A DNA stretch of 64,000 nucleotides from NCBI GenBank assembly GCA_965214675.1, contig OZ243969.1, positions 1,488,001 to 1,552,000 of the forward strand. The letters are read 5' to 3'. Shown here in pieces: positions 24,626 to 32,447 of the stretch; the first letter of the stretch is position 1, and every line of letters begins with the position of its first letter. The notes beneath the pieces are model-generated. The model was not told the DNA's origin. It saw nothing but the letters and a program-made list of their open reading frames with translations, and made no database searches. This stretch comes from WTFY01 sp965214675 (lineage in GTDB: Bacteria > Pseudomonadota > Gammaproteobacteria > UBA4575). A program made the position numbers and the translations under genes.

Positions 24626-26115
24626 GGCGCCTTGGACCACAGGCCCTCGCCGTGGGCCTGTGCACGAAGATGCAGGCGCCGGTAGGTATCCATCAGGCGG
24701 ACCAGGTCATTCCAGTCCTGCTCATGCAGGCTGCGCCACAGACAGGCAATCGCCTGTGCGGGGTCCGCAACCTCCACCTGCGCCTTGAGCCAGGCGATAT
24801 CCCGGGTCCGGATGGCGTGGCGAAGCCTCGAGCCTTTGGGGAGCGTGCGCGCAAGCGCGGCGGGTGGTGCGCAGGTGAGTTCCGAGCAGGCCGCCAGCTG
24901 CCACCAGAGCATGCGCGTACACAGCGCGGCCTGCGGGGATTGCCCGGTACCGGTATCCGGCAGGCCGTCGAGCACGAAGCCGCAGCCCAGGTCTGGCAGC
25001 GGTCGCACCAGGTGACCCATTCCAAACCGGCTCGCAAGACCCTCGGCCAGTGAGAAGGCACGCTCGCGCAAGACGGCAAGGTCGGGGCCCTGCGGGCCCT
25101 CCCTTGCGGCTACCTCGGCCAGGGCATAGGGCAGGTCATGGGAATCCGTCAAGGTACTATCCGGGGTGTCCGGAACTGGCTCGTGCACCCGCCCCTGCTC
25201 GCGGCTGCGCACGCCACCTGTGATCGGGGTTGCAGGGGCCTGTGTCCGGAGTTCGGGTTCGGGTTTCGGGAAGCTCACGATGCGGCCCTCGAGTCCGGCA
25301 TCGAGTGCGGTTCGAACGGTATGCAGGTCGAGATCGGCTTCTTGTGCGATCTCGGCCTCCACTGCCGCCTGCAACACGCCCAGGTCCCAGTCCGGCCCGT
25401 CGTAGCGCTGGCACAGGGCAGCGAACAGTTCCCCGAACGCCGCCTTGCACTCGGGGCAGTACTGCTGCCAGAGCCTGGAGGCTGTGCGCTCGAGTGCCCG
25501 GATGCGGGCCACCTGCAGCTTGCCCAGTCCGCCCCCCAGTGCCTCGGGAATGCGCGGCAGGAGCGTGGTGACCGCGTACTGCATCAACGAGATGCGCCCG
25601 TGCGTGATGCTGTATCCGCCGGCGCGCAGCTCGACCTCGAGTTCGCGCTGGGTCAGGCGCCTGCCGCGTTCCTCGGTGAGCAGGTCACGGGCCACCATCA
25701 CGGCCTGCGCCTTGTCGATGAAGGGAAGGTTGCCACGCAATTCGTTCTCCCGCAGGTGGGCCAGCAGCACGTCGGATTCGCAGGTCCAGGGCTGCAGCAG
25801 GCAATACACCCGGGAGAATCGTGCCTCGCCCGTTTGCGCATGCAGTTCCTTGAGGATGCGAAGGCGGGTATTGCCGCCAGCCTGCACGACGTAGTCCGGC
25901 TCGCGCGGGCGGTGCGTGATAGACAGCGGGCGATCCATGCCGCGGATACGGATGGAGGCCTTGATGCGGTCGTATTCGGGGTTTTCAAGGCGTCTCGGGT
26001 TGCGCTCGTAGCACTTGATGCGCCCGACCTCCACCAGCATCGGCTGCGGACCCTCCACCGGGACCCACGGGTCCCCGGGAGCGACAGGCAATACGCCCTG
26101 CTGGATGGCTTTCAT
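24622..26115 (-). CDS. ParB-family partition protein (TIGR03764, PFGI-1 class)
   Basis: A 497-residue ParB-like protein used by PFGI-1-type ICEs for stable inheritance of the excised circle. The N-terminal ParB/Srx domain shows IKCYERNPRR, the nucleotide-binding-type GGNTRLRIL and LRENELRGNLP. It is followed by an HTH region with SITHGRISLMQYAVTTLLP. The C-terminal half is a long extension rich in Cys, Arg and Pro of unknown role. ParA, which normally lies next to it, is not in this window; a repressor gene occupies that side instead. Its promoter is shared with the repressor operators at 26124-26173. Confidence 0.9.
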   Translation of the reverse strand: MKAIQQGVLPVAPGDPWVPVEGPQPMLVEVGRIKCYERNPRRLENPEYDRIKASIRIRGMDRPLSITHRPREPDYVVQAGGNTRLRILKELHAQTGEARFSRVYCLLQPWTCESDVLLAHLRENELRGNLPFIDKAQAVMVARDLLTEERGRRLTQRELEVELRAGGYSITHGRISLMQYAVTTLLPRIPEALGGGLGKLQVARIRALERTASRLWQQYCPECKAAFGELFAALCQRYDGPDWDLGVLQAAVEAEIAQEADLDLHTVRTALDAGLEGRIVSFPKPEPELRTQAPATPITGGVRSREQGRVHEPVPDTPDSTLTDSHDLPYALAEVAAREGPQGPDLAVLRERAFSLAEGLASRFGMGHLVRPLPDLGCGFVLDGLPDTGTGQSPQAALCTRMLWWQLAACSELTCAPPAALARTLPKGSRLRHAIRTRDIAWLKAQVEVADPAQAIACLWRSLHEQDWNDLVRLMDTYRRLHLRAQAHGEGLWSKAP

Positions 26116-26123
26116 GTCTTTAA

Positions 26124-26173
26124 GTTATCAGAATGATAACTATCAGGCAAGGTATTATTATCAGTCAGATAAT
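26124..26173. promoter_or_regulatory. Two palindromic operators in the parB/repressor intergenic region
   Basis: GTTATCAGAATGATAAC at 26124-26140 is a perfect 7-bp inverted repeat with a 3-bp centre. ATTATCAGTCAGATAAT at 26157-26173 has 6-bp arms and the same TTATCnnnnnGATAA core. Centres are 33 bp apart, about three helical turns. A TATACT -10-like box lies between the second site and the repressor ATG. The S24 repressor probably binds here to control both itself and the parB operon. Confidence 0.75.
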
Positions 26174-26193
26174 TTCATGCTATACTTGCTGCC

Positions 26194-26874
26194 ATGACAC
26201 GCAAACAGGACCAGATCCGCCTGCAAAACCTCGAGCGCCTGATCCGTGAGGCGGGTTCGGTGGCCGAGCTGGCCAAAGCGGCCGGTACCAACAAGTCCTA
26301 CCTCAGCCAGGTGCGCCACCAGACACGCACCCCCAGCGGCACCCCGCGGCGTATCGGTGATGAGGTAGCCGGCATGCTGGAGGCCGGCATGGGCAAGCCC
26401 GAGGGCTGGATGGACGAGCGCCACAGCCCGGTGCCGCGCGAGTTCGGCAGCGGTGCGCAATTCTACGGGGAGGGCGGCATTCACACCCTGTGCCCGTTGA
26501 TCTCCTGGGTGCAGGCCGGCGCCTGGCGCGAGACGTGCCAGGAATTCGTGCCGGACTACGACACCGAACTGCTGCCCTGCCCGGTGCGCAGTTCCAGCCG
26601 CACCTTCGTGCTGCGGGTCAGCGGCATCAGCATGGAGCCCGACTTCCACGAGGGCGACCTCGTCTTCGTCGACCCCGAGGTGGTGGCGAGCCACGGCAAG
26701 TACGTGGTCGTGCTGCTCAATGCCACCAACGAGACGACCTTCAAGCAGCTGGTTGTCGAGGGCGAACGCAAGTATCTAAGAGCGCTGAACCCGGCCTGGC
26801 CGGAGCGCATTATCGAGGTCGATTCCGATGCCACCATCTGTGGCGTCGTGGTCTTCAAGGGCATGGTGGTCTAA
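26194..26874 (+). CDS. S24-type (LexA/CI-like) transcriptional repressor
   Basis: A 226-residue repressor. The N-terminal HTH covers about residues 15-60 (VAELAKAAGTNKSYLSQV), with a MGKPEGWMD helix typical of prophage-like repressors. The C-terminal S24 peptidase-like domain has Ser in GISMEPDFHEGD and Lys in ETTFKQLV, the dyad for RecA-triggered self-cleavage. It should therefore keep the ICE quiet and release it after DNA damage. It is divergent from parB, with two operators between them. Confidence 0.92.
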   Translation: MTRKQDQIRLQNLERLIREAGSVAELAKAAGTNKSYLSQVRHQTRTPSGTPRRIGDEVAGMLEAGMGKPEGWMDERHSPVPREFGSGAQFYGEGGIHTLCPLISWVQAGAWRETCQEFVPDYDTELLPCPVRSSSRTFVLRVSGISMEPDFHEGDLVFVDPEVVASHGKYVVVLLNATNETTFKQLVVEGERKYLRALNPAWPERIIEVDSDATICGVVVFKGMVV

Positions 26875-26937
26875 GTCCCCCGACGGTAAGGCGCATGATG
26901 GAGATGCGGAGGATCGCAGACAAGACTTGATTCTATA

Positions 26938-26987
26938 CTATATAAGCCTATAATTAACATAATATTGTTAATTATAGGCTTATATAG
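26938..26987. promoter_or_regulatory. 22-bp perfect inverted repeat upstream of the AAA ATPase gene
   Basis: The arms 26938-26959 and 26966-26987 are exact reverse complements (starting CTATATAAGCC and ending GGCTTATATAG) around the 6-nt centre TAATAT. The motif ends 17 bp before the ATPase ATG. It could be an operator over the promoter, a transcript hairpin hiding the RBS, or a cruciform sensed by the defence protein. Confidence 0.85.
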
Positions 26988-27004
26988 GGTATTCAGGTAG
27001 AGTC

Positions 27005-28201
27005 ATGCTGCATAAATACCGATTCAAGAACTTTTTCTCGTTTGCTGAGAAAACAGAGGTTTCTTTTGAACTCAATCGCCAGGTACCAGCTTCGGATCTG
27101 GTATTCCAGAGCCCAGGGGGTGCACGTCTATCCAAAATTCTGGCGGTCATCGGGCCCAATGCTTCTGGCAAGACCAATGTACTGAAGCCGCTGTCTTTCT
27201 TGGGGTGGTTCATTGCGGATTCATTCACTACCAGTAAACCGGAAGAGGAAATTCCGCTACAACCACACTTCTTCTCTGACTCGACCCGTAGCGAGTTTGA
27301 AATGGAATTCGAGCACAAGGGACAGCATTACCGTTATTGCCTAGAGACTACCCCGGAGCGGGTGGTGCATGAATCCTTGTATCTCAAGACCAGTAAGTTT
27401 TTCAGTTTTATTTTCCATCGTGACTGGTCCAAGTCGTACTCTGCGTACAACATCCGTCAACAAAAATTCGGTTTCGCGGCCAAAGAGGCTGAAAAAGTCC
27501 GCCCGAATGCATCGTTGATTGCGACTGCAGCCCAGTACAACGTTCCATGTGCACGGGAGCTGGTTAGTTACTTTTCATGCTTTTACGCGAATTTTTCTTA
27601 CATCGGTCGGAGTCATCTCGATGCCCACAATGTGTTTGGAGCAACTGACCTCTTCAATAACCGGCCTGCGTTGCGTGCGCAAATGTCCGACATTTTAAGC
27701 AGTCTGGACTTGGGGCTAGCTAAAATCATTATTGAGTCGCGCAAGATTATTGCGAAAGAACCTGACAAGAGTGAGGAAGCCATAATTCCCTTAGGTGTAC
27801 ATCAAAAGGGTAAACAGAAGAGTATGCTGCCACTCTGGCACGAATCTAATGGTACCCAGGCAGCATATGTCCTGCTGGGAAGAATCCTGCCCGCCCTGGA
27901 GCATGGTGGTGTCGTCATCATCGATGAGATGGAGGCGGACCTGCATCCGGATGTGATCTCGGCGATACTCGATTTGTTCATTGACCGCGATCGCAATCCT
28001 CATAATGCCCAGATCATCTTTACTTGCCATGCACATGAGATTCTCAATGAATTACAAAAGGACCAGGTCCTGCTAGTCGAAAAAGACTCCGATGGCAACA
28101 GCGAGGCTTGGCGACTAGGCGACATGAAGGGAATTCGTCGGGATGACAATCTGTATGCCAAGTACCGTGCCGGCGCGTACGGTGCTGTCCCGGACCTTTA
28201 A
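27005..28201 (+). CDS. AAA_15/AAA_21 ATPase, AbiL/RloA/OLD-like
   Basis: A 398-residue ABC-type ATPase of the kind used in abortive infection. FKNFFSFAEKTEVSF opens the fold; Walker A is GPNASGKTN at about residues 52-60; Walker B with IIDEMEADLHP is near residues 305-315, followed by a TCHAHEIL switch His. Such ATPases usually pair with a RloB-like nuclease or carry a TOPRIM domain. Here neither is present in the 273 bp downstream, so it is either a single-gene system or an orphan. GC is much lower than the ICE core. The RBS is poor, and the 22-bp inverted repeat lies just upstream. Confidence 0.88.
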   Translation: MLHKYRFKNFFSFAEKTEVSFELNRQVPASDLVFQSPGGARLSKILAVIGPNASGKTNVLKPLSFLGWFIADSFTTSKPEEEIPLQPHFFSDSTRSEFEMEFEHKGQHYRYCLETTPERVVHESLYLKTSKFFSFIFHRDWSKSYSAYNIRQQKFGFAAKEAEKVRPNASLIATAAQYNVPCARELVSYFSCFYANFSYIGRSHLDAHNVFGATDLFNNRPALRAQMSDILSSLDLGLAKIIIESRKIIAKEPDKSEEAIIPLGVHQKGKQKSMLPLWHESNGTQAAYVLLGRILPALEHGGVVIIDEMEADLHPDVISAILDLFIDRDRNPHNAQIIFTCHAHEILNELQKDQVLLVEKDSDGNSEAWRLGDMKGIRRDDNLYAKYRAGAYGAVPDL

Positions 28202-28447
28202 AGGGCTCACAGGGCCAAGTCTCAGCACAATGTTGGAAAGGCCAGTTTAATGGGATTGACCAAAGACTAGGGGCGTAGGTTGACGTGCTTGACCAAACTC
28301 CGAAGCACTGGCGACAGAGGGTGACTCCCTTGCGGGCATAGTCAGAGGCTCTGGATCGTCATAGTGATTACTACTTAAAAATTGCCAAGAGGGCAATTCC
28401 CTGGGTTCAAAACTATTGCCTTTGTCCTGAATATATATTTAATAATT

Positions 28448-28478
28448 GCGTAAAGTATCAATTAATAATACTTTATGC
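28448..28478. promoter_or_regulatory. Inverted repeat overlapping the first abiEi start
   Basis: GCGTAAAGTAT (28448-28458) and ATACTTTATGC (28468-28478) are inverted with one mismatch and overlap the start codon. AbiEi antitoxins autoregulate by binding inverted repeats upstream of their genes, so this is the probable operator. Confidence 0.65.
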
Positions 28479-29284
28479 GTATGAATTATATTCCACACCG
28501 ATTACATGCCAAGGACTATGTCAGTGACCTGACAGCCTCAGGTCGCTATCACTTCCACTCCGGTGAGGCGCGTGAGATGCTAGGTGTGTCTGCAAATGCG
28601 GCCAAACTCGCCCTCAATCGGCTCACCCGGCAAAATGTGATTGCACAACCTGCTCGGGGCTTCTATGTGATCGTCCCACCGGAATACCGCTCTTTGGGGT
28701 GCTTGCCTGCAGATCAGTTCATCCCGGCACTGATGAAGCGGCTCAACCAGCCGTACTACACAGGACTCCTGTCAGCGGCACAGTATCATGGCGCAGCCCA
28801 TCACAGGCCACAGGAATTCCAGGTACTCCTTGAGAGAGCACGCCGACCCATCTCCTGCAGGCAGGTGCGCGTTGGGTTCCTTGTCCGAAAGCACCTGCAG
28901 CTTGTCCCCTACCAAGATATCAACACGCCGCGGGGTTGGGTCCGAGTCTCAACACCGGAGGCGACGGCTCTTGATCTTGTAGGCTACTGTCGCCGTGTTG
29001 GAGGACTCGGCCATGTCGCGATGGTGCTGCACGAACTTGCGGATCAGATTGACCCCCAGAGATTGGTGGTCGCTGCACGCAACGCTCCCATCCCATGGGC
29101 ACAAAGACTCGGATACCTGCTTGAGCTTGCTGGAGCCTACGATCAGGTCAATTCCCTTCGAGACTATGTCAAGACCAAGGCGCGCCAAACGGTTCCGCTT
29201 CTCCCTGGGTTCAGTGGTAAAAAGTCTCAACGCGATGCCAACTGGAAGGTTTTTGTCAACACCAAGATTGAAGCAGAGCTGTGA
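28475..29284 (+). CDS. abiEi: AbiEi-family antitoxin (type IV toxin-antitoxin), locus 1
   Basis: A 269-residue AbiEi antitoxin: N-terminal winged helix (GEAREMLGVSANAAKLALNRL), FYVIVPPEYRSLG, and a C-terminal AbiEi domain with RVSTPEATALDLVGY. It normally represses its operon and counters the nucleotidyltransferase AbiEii. The stop TGA overlaps the GTG of the next frame (GTGA), the usual coupling to abiEii, but that toxin gene is broken (see 29281-29450). The antitoxin itself is intact and may still act as a regulator or anti-toxin. Confidence 0.92.
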   Translation: MRMNYIPHRLHAKDYVSDLTASGRYHFHSGEAREMLGVSANAAKLALNRLTRQNVIAQPARGFYVIVPPEYRSLGCLPADQFIPALMKRLNQPYYTGLLSAAQYHGAAHHRPQEFQVLLERARRPISCRQVRVGFLVRKHLQLVPYQDINTPRGWVRVSTPEATALDLVGYCRRVGGLGHVAMVLHELADQIDPQRLVVAARNAPIPWAQRLGYLLELAGAYDQVNSLRDYVKTKARQTVPLLPGFSGKKSQRDANWKVFVNTKIEAEL

Positions 29285-29450
29285 TTCCGGGCGAATACAT
29301 TACTCAGTGGCGGTCTCAGGTGCCCTGGGTACAGGATTTCTAGATGAACAGGACCTGGTCATCCGTCGGGTTCTGGTTGAAATTTGCACATCCCCCTGCT
29401 TGCAAAATCACTCGCAATTCGTGAGCATTGATGCCCATATGGTTCAATAA
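29281..29450 (+). pseudogene. abiEii: AbiEii toxin remnant, frameshifted and truncated
   Basis: From the GTG at 29281 the frame reads IPGEYITQWRSQVPWVQDF and then hits TAG at 29341. The next frame continues as LDEQDLVIRRVLVEI, which is exactly the following part of the AbiEii N-terminus, so a single base was lost near 29340. Homology ends by about residue 42; the nucleotidyltransferase core is gone. The toxin is inactive. Confidence 0.87.
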
Positions 29451-29482
29451 AATAATTTGTTCATTAATTATGAACTTATATT

Positions 29483-29509
29483 TATAATATACACCAAAGT
29501 ATTTTGGTG
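29483..29509. promoter_or_regulatory. Promoter -10 and operator of the second abiE locus
   Basis: TATAAT at 29483-29488 is a consensus -10 box. Directly after it CACCAAA (29492-29498) and TTTGGTG (29503-29509) form a perfect 7-bp inverted repeat at the expected transcript start, a good autorepression site. The gene starts 23 bp later. Confidence 0.7.
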
Positions 29510-29531
29510 CACAGTGCAGACAGTCAATTCC

Positions 29532-30587
29532 ATGAACAGACTGGTAACAGAATTGGACATCCTTGAGGCCGCGATCGAAGCCCTTCACCGCGAGGCCGGT
29601 CTGTGCCTGGAAGTTGTTGGATATGAAGTGAAGAAGGGTGACAAGTACATAGACGCAATCATCCAGATGCCCGGTGGTGGAACCAGGCTGATGGCAGAAA
29701 TCAAAAAATGGGCGGCGCAAGCCAATCTCGGGGCCATCATTCATCAGATCAGGAATCTTGCGGAACCGGGTCGAGGCCTGTTTGTTGCTGACTACATCAA
29801 CCCTAATAGGGGGGAGCAATTAAAGGCAGCTGATATCCAGTTTCTCGATACCACAGGCAATGCATATATCAATCAACCGCCAGTTTTCATCTATACCAAG
29901 GGCAACAAGCCCCAGCAAGCGGTTGCTGCAAGAGAAAGCACTAAAACCGGCAAAGCCTTTCAGCCCACCGGTATGAAAGTCGTCTTTGCGTTTCTCAGGG
30001 ATAAGGAACTCATCCACGCGCCCTACCGGGAAATAGCGGACCAGGCAGTGGTCGCCTTGGGGACCGTAGGCGGGGTCATCCGGGATCTGATCGCCCAGGG
30101 CTTTCTGCTAGAGGGGATCAATAAAAAACAGCGAGTCCTGGCCGACTTTGATCAACTGCTAAATCGATGGGCAGAGGCATACCCCTACAAGCTCAAGGAA
30201 AAATACAGAATAGGAACATTCACTACTGACAACCCTGACTGGTGGAAAACGATCGATCCTGAGAATTTTGATGTGCTGTGGGGCGGAGAGATTGCTGCCG
30301 CGAAATACACCCACTACCTGAAACCCGTACACGGGGAAGTATATGTCCATAAGATCAACCTGAAAAATTTCCTGCAGGCTGCTCGACTAAGAAAAGCAGA
30401 GGCCCATGAAAGACAAGATGTACGAGTAGACCTGATCGAGCCATTTTGGAAAGAGACAAAAAATGAAGGCGGTACAAAACAGGCAGGTCTAGTGCATCCC
30501 CTCATTGCCTATGCTGACCTGATCGATACCGGCGACACTCGCAATCTGGATACAGCGAATCGACTCCGTGAAAAATACCTCCGTTAA
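29532..30587 (+). CDS. AbiEi-family antitoxin (AbiEi_2 type), locus 2
   Basis: A 351-residue antitoxin of the second AbiEi subfamily. It combines an endonuclease-like fold (VVGYEVKKGDKYIDAII, then RLMAEIKKW with E-x-K) with a wHTH region around AVVALGTVGGVIRDLIAQG. It is expected to autorepress and neutralise the downstream nucleotidyltransferase. The ATG at 29532 was chosen because the longer frame begins at a TTG upstream of the -10 box. Its end overlaps the toxin start by 20 bp. Confidence 0.86.
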   Translation: MNRLVTELDILEAAIEALHREAGLCLEVVGYEVKKGDKYIDAIIQMPGGGTRLMAEIKKWAAQANLGAIIHQIRNLAEPGRGLFVADYINPNRGEQLKAADIQFLDTTGNAYINQPPVFIYTKGNKPQQAVAARESTKTGKAFQPTGMKVVFAFLRDKELIHAPYREIADQAVVALGTVGGVIRDLIAQGFLLEGINKKQRVLADFDQLLNRWAEAYPYKLKEKYRIGTFTTDNPDWWKTIDPENFDVLWGGEIAAAKYTHYLKPVHGEVYVHKINLKNFLQAARLRKAEAHERQDVRVDLIEPFWKETKNEGGTKQAGLVHPLIAYADLIDTGDTRNLDTANRLREKYLR

Positions 30588-31425
30588 TATTGTTGGCAGG
30601 CTCTCTGCAGAGCTGGTTGCGTTGTATGCCGACATCCAGACACATGCCGAAGATTTGAACATTGATATCTTGGTTATTGGGGCAATGGTCAGGGATTTAG
30701 TGTTGGTGTATGGCTTTGACGCCGATGTTGAGCGTGTCACGTTAGATCTGGATTTTGGTATTAATGTGGCGCGCTGGGATGAATTCAATGCGTTGAAGAA
30801 GAGCCTGATGGAAGTTGGTTATGCACCGGATGAACGCATAATTCACCGGCTGACCCGCGAAGACAAAGATGGCGTACCCCGGGAAATTGACATTATCCCT
30901 TTTGGCAACATAGCGGACCAAAACAATCGCATCAGTTGGCCGCCCAGAGGGGACATCGTGATGAATGTGCATGGATTCGCAGAAGCATTCGAACATGCAT
31001 TGGAAGTCCAGATCAGTGAAGCGCCGGATATTATTATTCCTGTGGTATCCCCTGAAGGATTTGCCCTGCTCAAGCTGGTTTCGTGGCTTGATAGGGAGGT
31101 CGAATTGAGGCCCAAAGACGCCACAGATTTTCGTCACTTGATCCAGAACTACCGCAAGATTCCGGAAATCTCAGATGCACTGTATAAGAAAGGCTATATG
31201 GAGGCTCAAGAGTCGAACGTACTCAATGCCAGTGCCATGAAGCTGGGTGAGGACGTTGCTGCAATTGCATCACAAGAGTCAATAAATCTTCTGGAAAATG
31301 AACTGTTCAAGCAGCCAGACATAACAGAAGAATTTATAAGAGAGATGCAAGGGGGTGGCAACAGGAGTTTGCGACAATACGCAGAATGGTTCGGCATCTT
31401 CACAAAATCTTGTTTAGGTAACTAA
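30568..31425 (+). CDS. AbiEii/AbiGii-like nucleotidyltransferase toxin
   Basis: A 285-residue nucleotidyltransferase. The active-site pattern is present: GAMVRD loop followed by VERVTLDLDFGI with the D-x-D acid pair, and REIDIIPFG with a third acid. FALLKLVSWLDR is a family helix. Toxins of this class use nucleotides to modify tRNA or other targets and cause growth arrest on phage infection. Starts at GTG inside the antitoxin gene's end. Both partners are intact, in contrast with the first abiE locus. Confidence 0.87.
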   Translation: MKNTSVNIVGRLSAELVALYADIQTHAEDLNIDILVIGAMVRDLVLVYGFDADVERVTLDLDFGINVARWDEFNALKKSLMEVGYAPDERIIHRLTREDKDGVPREIDIIPFGNIADQNNRISWPPRGDIVMNVHGFAEAFEHALEVQISEAPDIIIPVVSPEGFALLKLVSWLDREVELRPKDATDFRHLIQNYRKIPEISDALYKKGYMEAQESNVLNASAMKLGEDVAAIASQESINLLENELFKQPDITEEFIREMQGGGNRSLRQYAEWFGIFTKSCLGN

Positions 31426-31522
31426 GATACAGGGAGTGGGGATAGCCAGTCCTGAGCACTTAGGGCATGGTGGTCTGAGGTTGTCCCAGGCATTTTCCGG
31501 TTTGCGCAAGACGCCTATGTGT

Positions 31523-32008
31523 TCATTCGAGCCACTTGAACATCACAAGTGCATCCACATAGCCTTGGCCTGGATGGTTGAAGGCTTTGGGCAATCTCCC
31601 AACTACTTCAAATCCAAGCGTGGTCCACAGCCTGACTGCACCTTCGTTTGTCGATGCCACAAAGTTAAATTGCATGGCCTTGTAACCGAGCGCAACGGCA
31701 ACCTTCTGCGAATGTTCACACATGGTGGTGGCCAGGCCCTTGCCTCTTGCATCGGATGACACCATGTATCCACAGTTACAGACATGATTGCCAGGGCCTG
31801 ATTGATTGGTCTTGATGTAATAGGTGCCAAGAACCTTTTGGTCATCTTCAATAACAAAGGTTTTTCTCGGCGCATGAATCCAAATCTTTAGTGCATCTTC
31901 TTTGGATGTATCTTGTGGATAGGCATACGTGTCACCCGCCGAGACGACCTCATGAAAGATCGGCCATATTTCATCGAAGTCCTTTTCTGTTGCCTCTCGA
32001 ATATTCAT
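31523..32008 (-). CDS. GNAT N-acetyltransferase
   Basis: A 161-residue GNAT enzyme with IREATEKDFDEIWPIF at the start, the acetyl-CoA loop VSSDARGKGLATTMCEH (R/Q-x-x-G-x-A) and ALGYKAMQFNFVASTNEGAVRLW. This pattern matches the phosphinothricin-type/YhhY-like branch. Substrate not deducible. It is convergent with the abiE toxin gene and divergent from the sulfur operon. No clear RBS precedes its ATG. Confidence 0.88.
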   Translation of the reverse strand: MNIREATEKDFDEIWPIFHEVVSAGDTYAYPQDTSKEDALKIWIHAPRKTFVIEDDQKVLGTYYIKTNQSGPGNHVCNCGYMVSSDARGKGLATTMCEHSQKVAVALGYKAMQFNFVASTNEGAVRLWTTLGFEVVGRLPKAFNHPGQGYVDALVMFKWLE

Positions 32009-32447
32009 TTGGCCAAGTAAATCCTGGAGGTGATGACAAGTACATTGTCGTGGTGCTCAAAGACATGGTAGTCCCGGCCTACGATCGCAAAACATTCGGA
32101 ACTATTCTCATCAGATAGGGAATTTGACACTGTCGAAAGTATATATAGTCCCATGGTTCGTCCGCACAGAAATGTAGTTACTACGTTTCATGATAGGACA
32201 CTACATTTAATTGATTTCAAGACACTGTAAGTAAAGTCTTGTCATTTACCCCGTGTAAAGGCTGAGATGGACCGACAAATTCGATGGCGAGGGTCATTAG
32301 GCTCCAGATGTGCAATAGTTAGAAGCTACTAAAAGTCCAAGGAAAACAGAATATTCAAGAATAGAAGATTTCAGACGGATACATTACCGACTATTACCCT
32401 TGGTAGACTGTTACCAGGACAGACATTAGAATGACGGAGTGACTTCA
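32009..32447. other. Promoter region of the sulfur/GHKL operon
   Basis: An AT-richer 439-bp strip with no gene. AAATGTAGT at 32170-32178 is inverted twice: as ACTACgTTT at 32180-32188 and exactly as ACTACATTT at 32200-32208. Three half-sites in 39 bp look like an operator array. A four-codon frame ATGACGGAGTGA at 32431-32442 carries the GGAG that would serve the downstream GTG start, so translation may be coupled to this mini-frame. Confidence 0.55.

Noticed and set aside
32041..32118. Short frame resembling an S24 peptidase strand (DDKYIVVVLKDMV)
   Set aside because: Only about 12 residues match and no start or further domain is present; could be chance.
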